A DNA stretch of 8,344 nucleotides, taken from RGIG3528 sp045640725. GTDB taxonomy: Bacteria > Bacillota > Clostridia > Lachnospirales > Lachnospiraceae. Within the stretch, counting starts at the first letter, position 1; each line of letters opens with the position of its first letter. The stretch spans positions 1 through 8,344 of the forward strand of contig JAZUFN010000277.1 in NCBI GenBank assembly GCA_045640725.1, given 5' to 3'. Made by a program: the position numbers and the translations under genes. Shown here piece after piece: positions 5,209 through 8,344 of the stretch. The notes beneath the pieces are model-generated. The model was not told the origin of the DNA. It worked only from the letters and a program-made list of their open reading frames with translations, and did not search any database.

Positions 5209-6978
5209 ATGGCAGTAAACGCAGTTCGTGCCGACGAGAAGGACGCTCAGGTCTCCAATAGCAAAACTCTCGGACGGCTCTTAAAATTATTATTTGAATA
5301 TAAAAAATATGTTATTCCCGTACTGGTTATAATGGGTTTTTCCATAGTCATTTCCCTGGTAAATCCTCTTATTATCGAGCACGCAATCAATGTAAACGTC
5401 GCAAATCAGGACATGCAGGGGCTTTTTGCCATTGTTATTCTGGGTGTTGTACTAAATGCTATTTCTTTTGTACTGGTAAAGCTTAGAATGTACCTCATGT
5501 CTGTTATGTCCAACAAGCTGGTGGTTCGCTTAAGATCAGATCTCTACATCCACCTGCAGACCCTTGGGCTTAAGTTTTTCGACAGTCTTCCTGCCGGAAA
5601 GATATTAAATCGTATTATCGAGGATGTAAATTCCCTTAAGGAAGTGCTTTCTTCCGTAGTTACCACTTTACTTCCGCAGTTTTTGACTCTTATTGCGGTT
5701 ATCGTCATTATCCTCGTTAAAAACTGGCAGCTGGCTTTGGCTACTCTTATTACTTTTCCTATTTTGGCTCTTGGCCTTACATATATAGAGAATAAGTGCC
5801 ACAAGCTTTGGGGTATCCATAAGAAAAAATCCTCTAATTTGTCCGGAGCCATACATGAAGATGTAGCCGGTATCCGTATAACTCAAAGCTTTGCAGCGGA
5901 AGCTGAGACCCGCGATGTATTCTACGAAATGGTAAAAGAAGATCGTGACTCCTTTAGAGATGCTGTTCGTATCAACGACGCTTTTTTCGGAGTAATAAAT
6001 ATCTGTTCCGCTCTTGCATATGTATGCATGTATTACACAGCAGTAAAATATCTGCATTTTAAGGAAGTTAATGTAGGTACCCTTGTTGCTTACGCTTCTT
6101 ATGCCAGCATGATGTGGCAGCCCATCCAGCAGTTGGGCAATCTTTACAATCAGATTGTCAGAAATATTGCCGGTGCCAACCGTATTTTCGAGCTTCTGGA
6201 TATGGAGCCTGAAGTAGCTGACAGACCGGGGGCTATCGAGCTGCCTGACGTCAAGGGAGCAGTGGACTTTAAAAATGTTTCTTTCTCCTATGACGATAAA
6301 AAGGGTGTCCTTGACAACGTTTCGTTCCATGTGGAGCCCGGTGAGACCATTGCTTTGGTGGGTCCGACAGGCGCAGGAAAATCAACTATTGTAAATCTTG
6401 TTTCAAGGTTTTATGATATTCAGCAAGGAAGCATAACTATCGATGGTTATGGTCTTACAGATGTCACCATTGAGTCACTGAGAGCTCAGATGGGTGTTAT
6501 GACCCAGGATAATTTCCTTTTTACCGGCACTATCCGCGAAAACATCCGCTACGGTCGCTTGGATGCCACTGATGAGGAAGTAGAAGCCGCTGCCAAGTCT
6601 GTACACGCTCACGACTTCATTATGAAGCTGGAAAAAGGCTATGATACTGAGCTTAAGGAAAGAGGTGCCGGCCTGTCTGCCGGTGAACGCCAGCTTATCG
6701 CCTTTGCCCGCACCATGCTTTCTGCTCCCAGAATCCTTATTCTGGATGAGGCTACCTCCTCTATCGATACCAAGACTGAACGTCTGGTACAAGATGGTAT
6801 AGCTTCACTGCTTCAGGGCAGAACTTCCTTTGTTATCGCCCACAGACTTTCCACTATAAAAAATGCCAGTCGCATTTTTGTAGTAAATGATGGTCACATT
6901 GTAGAAGCCGGCACCCATGAAGAGTTACTGGCAAAAAAAGGTCAGTACTATGACCTGTATATGGCACAAATGGCATAA
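5209..6978 (+). CDS. ABC exporter half-transporter, catalytic-site subunit (BmrD/TM288-like)
   Basis: The 589-residue partner of the preceding gene. A cytoplasmic N-terminal extension of about 35 residues leads into six membrane helices (to about 335), then the nucleotide-binding domain: A-loop Y361, Walker A GPTGAGKS (385-392), Q-loop Q433, signature LSAGE (489-493), Walker B LILDE (D513, catalytic E514) and switch His H545. The catalytic Glu is intact while the signature departs from LSGGQ in two places. In the head-to-tail dimer the hydrolysing site would be made of this subunit's Walker motifs plus LSGGQ of the first subunit, and the degenerate site of the first subunit's Walker motifs plus LSAGE. 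Start: AAAGGAGG overlaps the end of the upstream gene and the ATG follows its stop by 3 nt, so the two are translationally coupled and made in equal amounts. Confidence 0.9.
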   Translation: MAVNAVRADEKDAQVSNSKTLGRLLKLLFEYKKYVIPVLVIMGFSIVISLVNPLIIEHAINVNVANQDMQGLFAIVILGVVLNAISFVLVKLRMYLMSVMSNKLVVRLRSDLYIHLQTLGLKFFDSLPAGKILNRIIEDVNSLKEVLSSVVTTLLPQFLTLIAVIVIILVKNWQLALATLITFPILALGLTYIENKCHKLWGIHKKKSSNLSGAIHEDVAGIRITQSFAAEAETRDVFYEMVKEDRDSFRDAVRINDAFFGVINICSALAYVCMYYTAVKYLHFKEVNVGTLVAYASYASMMWQPIQQLGNLYNQIVRNIAGANRIFELLDMEPEVADRPGAIELPDVKGAVDFKNVSFSYDDKKGVLDNVSFHVEPGETIALVGPTGAGKSTIVNLVSRFYDIQQGSITIDGYGLTDVTIESLRAQMGVMTQDNFLFTGTIRENIRYGRLDATDEEVEAAAKSVHAHDFIMKLEKGYDTELKERGAGLSAGERQLIAFARTMLSAPRILILDEATSSIDTKTERLVQDGIASLLQGRTSFVIAHRLSTIKNASRIFVVNDGHIVEAGTHEELLAKKGQYYDLYMAQMA

Positions 6979-7010
6979 TTTTTTACATAATTATTAAAAA
7001 CCCACTACCA

Positions 7011-7027
7011 AAGGGGGGATATATTTG
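7011..7027 (+). promoter_or_regulatory. Ribosome binding site fixing the TTG start of hflX
   Basis: AAGGGGGG (7011-7018) lies 6 nt before TTG (7025-7027). An in-frame TAA at 6995-6997 rules out a start further upstream, and the protein from this TTG aligns with the usual HflX N-terminus, so the non-ATG start is well supported. Such starts usually lower translation. Confidence 0.7.
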
Positions 7028-8281
7028 ATAGAATTAAAAGAAATAGAAGAACGTTTTATATTAATCGCAGTTTCAGAAGGTGATACTTATAAAAATGGCG
7101 AGCTGCTACATGATGACACCTTGGAATCCTTAGAAGAGCTTAAGGAGCTGGTACGTACTGCAGGCGCAGAGACAGTTGGCACCCTTATTCAGAATCGTGA
7201 GGCTCCCGATCGCACTACTTACTTTGGCAAAGGCAAAGTCGAGGAATTGGCGCAGATGGTGGCAGAACTTGATGCTACCGGCGTTGTATGCGATGACGAG
7301 CTCACTCCGGCCCAGCTTAGTAATCTTTCTGATGCATTGGATGTAAAGGTTTGCGACAGAACCCAGGTTATTCTGGATATTTTTGCTCAGCATGCAGTCA
7401 CCAGAGAGGGTAAAATTCAGGTTGAGCTGGCTCAGCTTAAATACCGCCAGTCACATCTGATAGGTTCCCGTTCCGAGCTCTCCAGATTGGGCGGTGGCAT
7501 AGGCACACGTGGCCCCGGTGAAAAAAAGCTTGAAATCGACCGTCGTCTCATCAGAGATCGTATCTCTGAGCTTCGTGCAGACCTGGAGGATGTAGTTCGA
7601 TCCCGTGACGTCACACGTGCAGCCCGCACCAAAGCAGGCATTCCTATTGCTGCCATTGTAGGCTATACCAATGCCGGCAAGTCAACTTTGTTAAACAAAC
7701 TGACCGGCGCCAGTGTATTGGAGGAAAATAAACTCTTTGCCACTTTGGATCCGACTACCAGAGAGCTGAAGCTCCCCAGTGGTCAGTCTATGCTGCTTAC
7801 CGATACTGTTGGATTTGTACGTAAGCTTCCCCATCATCTCATTGAGGCCTTCAAGTCTACTTTGGAAGAGGCAAAATACTCTGATATTATAATCCAGGTA
7901 GTGGATTCTTCCAATCCAGACTATGAAAAGCACATGGAAGTTACCTACGATACCCTTCACAGCCTCGGTATATCAGGCCAGACCTTCATCACCATCTTCA
8001 ACAAGTGGGATATTACTATGGATAATCCTGCTCTGGCTGAGAATAAATTCAATGACCCACGTGCTGATTACGTCATTAAGTCTTCAGCAAAGGATGGAAG
8101 CGGACTTGATATTCTGGCTACCACACTCGATGATATAATCCGTTCTAAGCGCAAATATATTGAGCGCGTGTTTGCCTTCACTGAGGCAGGAGAAATTCAG
8201 AAAATCAGACGTAACGGTCAGATTATTTCCGAGGAATACTTAGAGGATGGTATCCATGTAAAAGCCTACATCGATACCTGA
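7025..8281 (+). CDS. hflX: Ribosome-associated GTPase HflX
   Basis: A 418-residue GTPase that binds the large ribosomal subunit and splits stalled or idle 70S ribosomes; the length is normal for the family. Order: N-terminal HflX domain (about 1-200) with the segment GGGIGTRGPGEKK (156-168), then a helical linker, then the G domain with G1 GYTNAGKS (213-220), G2 region TLDPTT (240-245), G3 DTVGF (260-264), G4 NKWD (326-329) and G5 SSAK (353-356), and a short C-terminal domain. All nucleotide-binding motifs are intact. It begins 46 nt after the second exporter gene with no convincing terminator or promoter between them, so read-through from the exporter operon is likely. HflX homologues (HflXr in Listeria) give resistance to macrolides and lincosamides by freeing stalled ribosomes, which makes its place behind a stalling-controlled exporter suggestive. 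Whether this copy is housekeeping HflX or a resistance paralogue cannot be told here. Confidence 0.95.
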   Translation: MIELKEIEERFILIAVSEGDTYKNGELLHDDTLESLEELKELVRTAGAETVGTLIQNREAPDRTTYFGKGKVEELAQMVAELDATGVVCDDELTPAQLSNLSDALDVKVCDRTQVILDIFAQHAVTREGKIQVELAQLKYRQSHLIGSRSELSRLGGGIGTRGPGEKKLEIDRRLIRDRISELRADLEDVVRSRDVTRAARTKAGIPIAAIVGYTNAGKSTLLNKLTGASVLEENKLFATLDPTTRELKLPSGQSMLLTDTVGFVRKLPHHLIEAFKSTLEEAKYSDIIIQVVDSSNPDYEKHMEVTYDTLHSLGISGQTFITIFNKWDITMDNPALAENKFNDPRADYVIKSSAKDGSGLDILATTLDDIIRSKRKYIERVFAFTEAGEIQKIRRNGQIISEEYLEDGIHVKAYIDT

Positions 8282-8291
8282 CGTGGAGTCT

Positions 8292-8344
8292 ATGCGTAAA
8301 AAACCCTTAGTTTTCATTGCAGCCTGCATGCTGTTTATTGCTGC
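8292..8344 (+). CDS. Start of a membrane or exported protein, cut off by the window end
   Basis: ATG at 8292 lies 10 nt after the hflX stop, with GGAG at 8285-8288 only 3 nt before it. The visible residues MRKKPLVFIAACMLFIA form a basic N-terminus followed by a hydrophobic stretch, i.e. a first membrane helix or a signal peptide. The tight spacing suggests it belongs to the hflX transcript. ComEC proteins can start in this way, but 17 residues cannot support that name. Confidence 0.5.
   Translation, partial: MRKKPLVFIAACMLFIA

Noticed and set aside
6979..7024. Terminator or separate promoter between the exporter and hflX
   Set aside because: The only pairing is a 6-bp all-A/T stem (TTTTTA/TAAAAA) and no well-spaced -35/-10 pair is visible, so neither is called.

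Overview
The window looks like chromosomal DNA of a Gram-positive anaerobe of the Clostridia, most likely a Lachnospiraceae member of the Butyrivibrio/Pseudobutyrivibrio kind. This is inferred from moderate-to-low GC, strong GGAGG-like ribosome binding sites, a TTG start, a lipoprotein, a Thr/Pro-rich secreted SH3b-SleB hydrolase and the style of the proteins; I could not check it by search. No mobile element, CRISPR array, tRNA or rRNA is visible.

Layout. Positions 1-831 hold the C-terminal part of a CPA2-type cation:proton antiporter. A short gap carries overlapping terminator and promoter signals, then comes a secreted cell-wall hydrolase (952-2352: signal/anchor segment, Thr/Pro linker, two SH3b repeats, SleB/Hydrolase_2 domain). 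A long hairpin (2374-2424) separates it from a convergent gene for an unrecognised lipoprotein (2446-3024, minus strand) that has its own promoter. The right half (3155-8344) is all on the plus strand: a promoter, a leader of about 280 nt, a heterodimeric ABC exporter pair (3469-5205 and 5209-6978, 3 nt apart), hflX (7025-8281, TTG start), and the first 53 bases of a further gene.

The most interesting part is the leader at 3190-3400. It has the complete architecture of a ribosome-controlled transcription attenuator. A 19-codon leader ORF (3260-3319) has its Shine-Dalgarno built into one arm of a perfect 9-bp stem (3247-3255 with 3296-3304). The other arm of that stem can instead pair with 3362-3368. 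Those same bases form the 5' arm of a Rho-independent terminator (3362-3400) ending in seven T. A ribosome stalled early in the leader ORF should therefore allow read-through into the exporter genes, while free translation or no translation should terminate. This resembles the BmrB leader of the Bacillus subtilis bmrCD exporter, which is induced by translation-blocking antibiotics.

How the genes fit together (inference). The ABC pair has the asymmetric ATP sites of TM287/288- and BmrC/D-type multidrug exporters: Asp for the catalytic Glu in the first subunit and a degenerate signature in the second. HflX, a ribosome-splitting GTPase whose relatives relieve antibiotic-stalled ribosomes, follows after 46 nt with no terminator visible. 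The right half may thus be a translation-stress operon: sensing by ribosome stalling, drug export, and ribosome rescue. Nothing in the sequence identifies the substrate or inducer.
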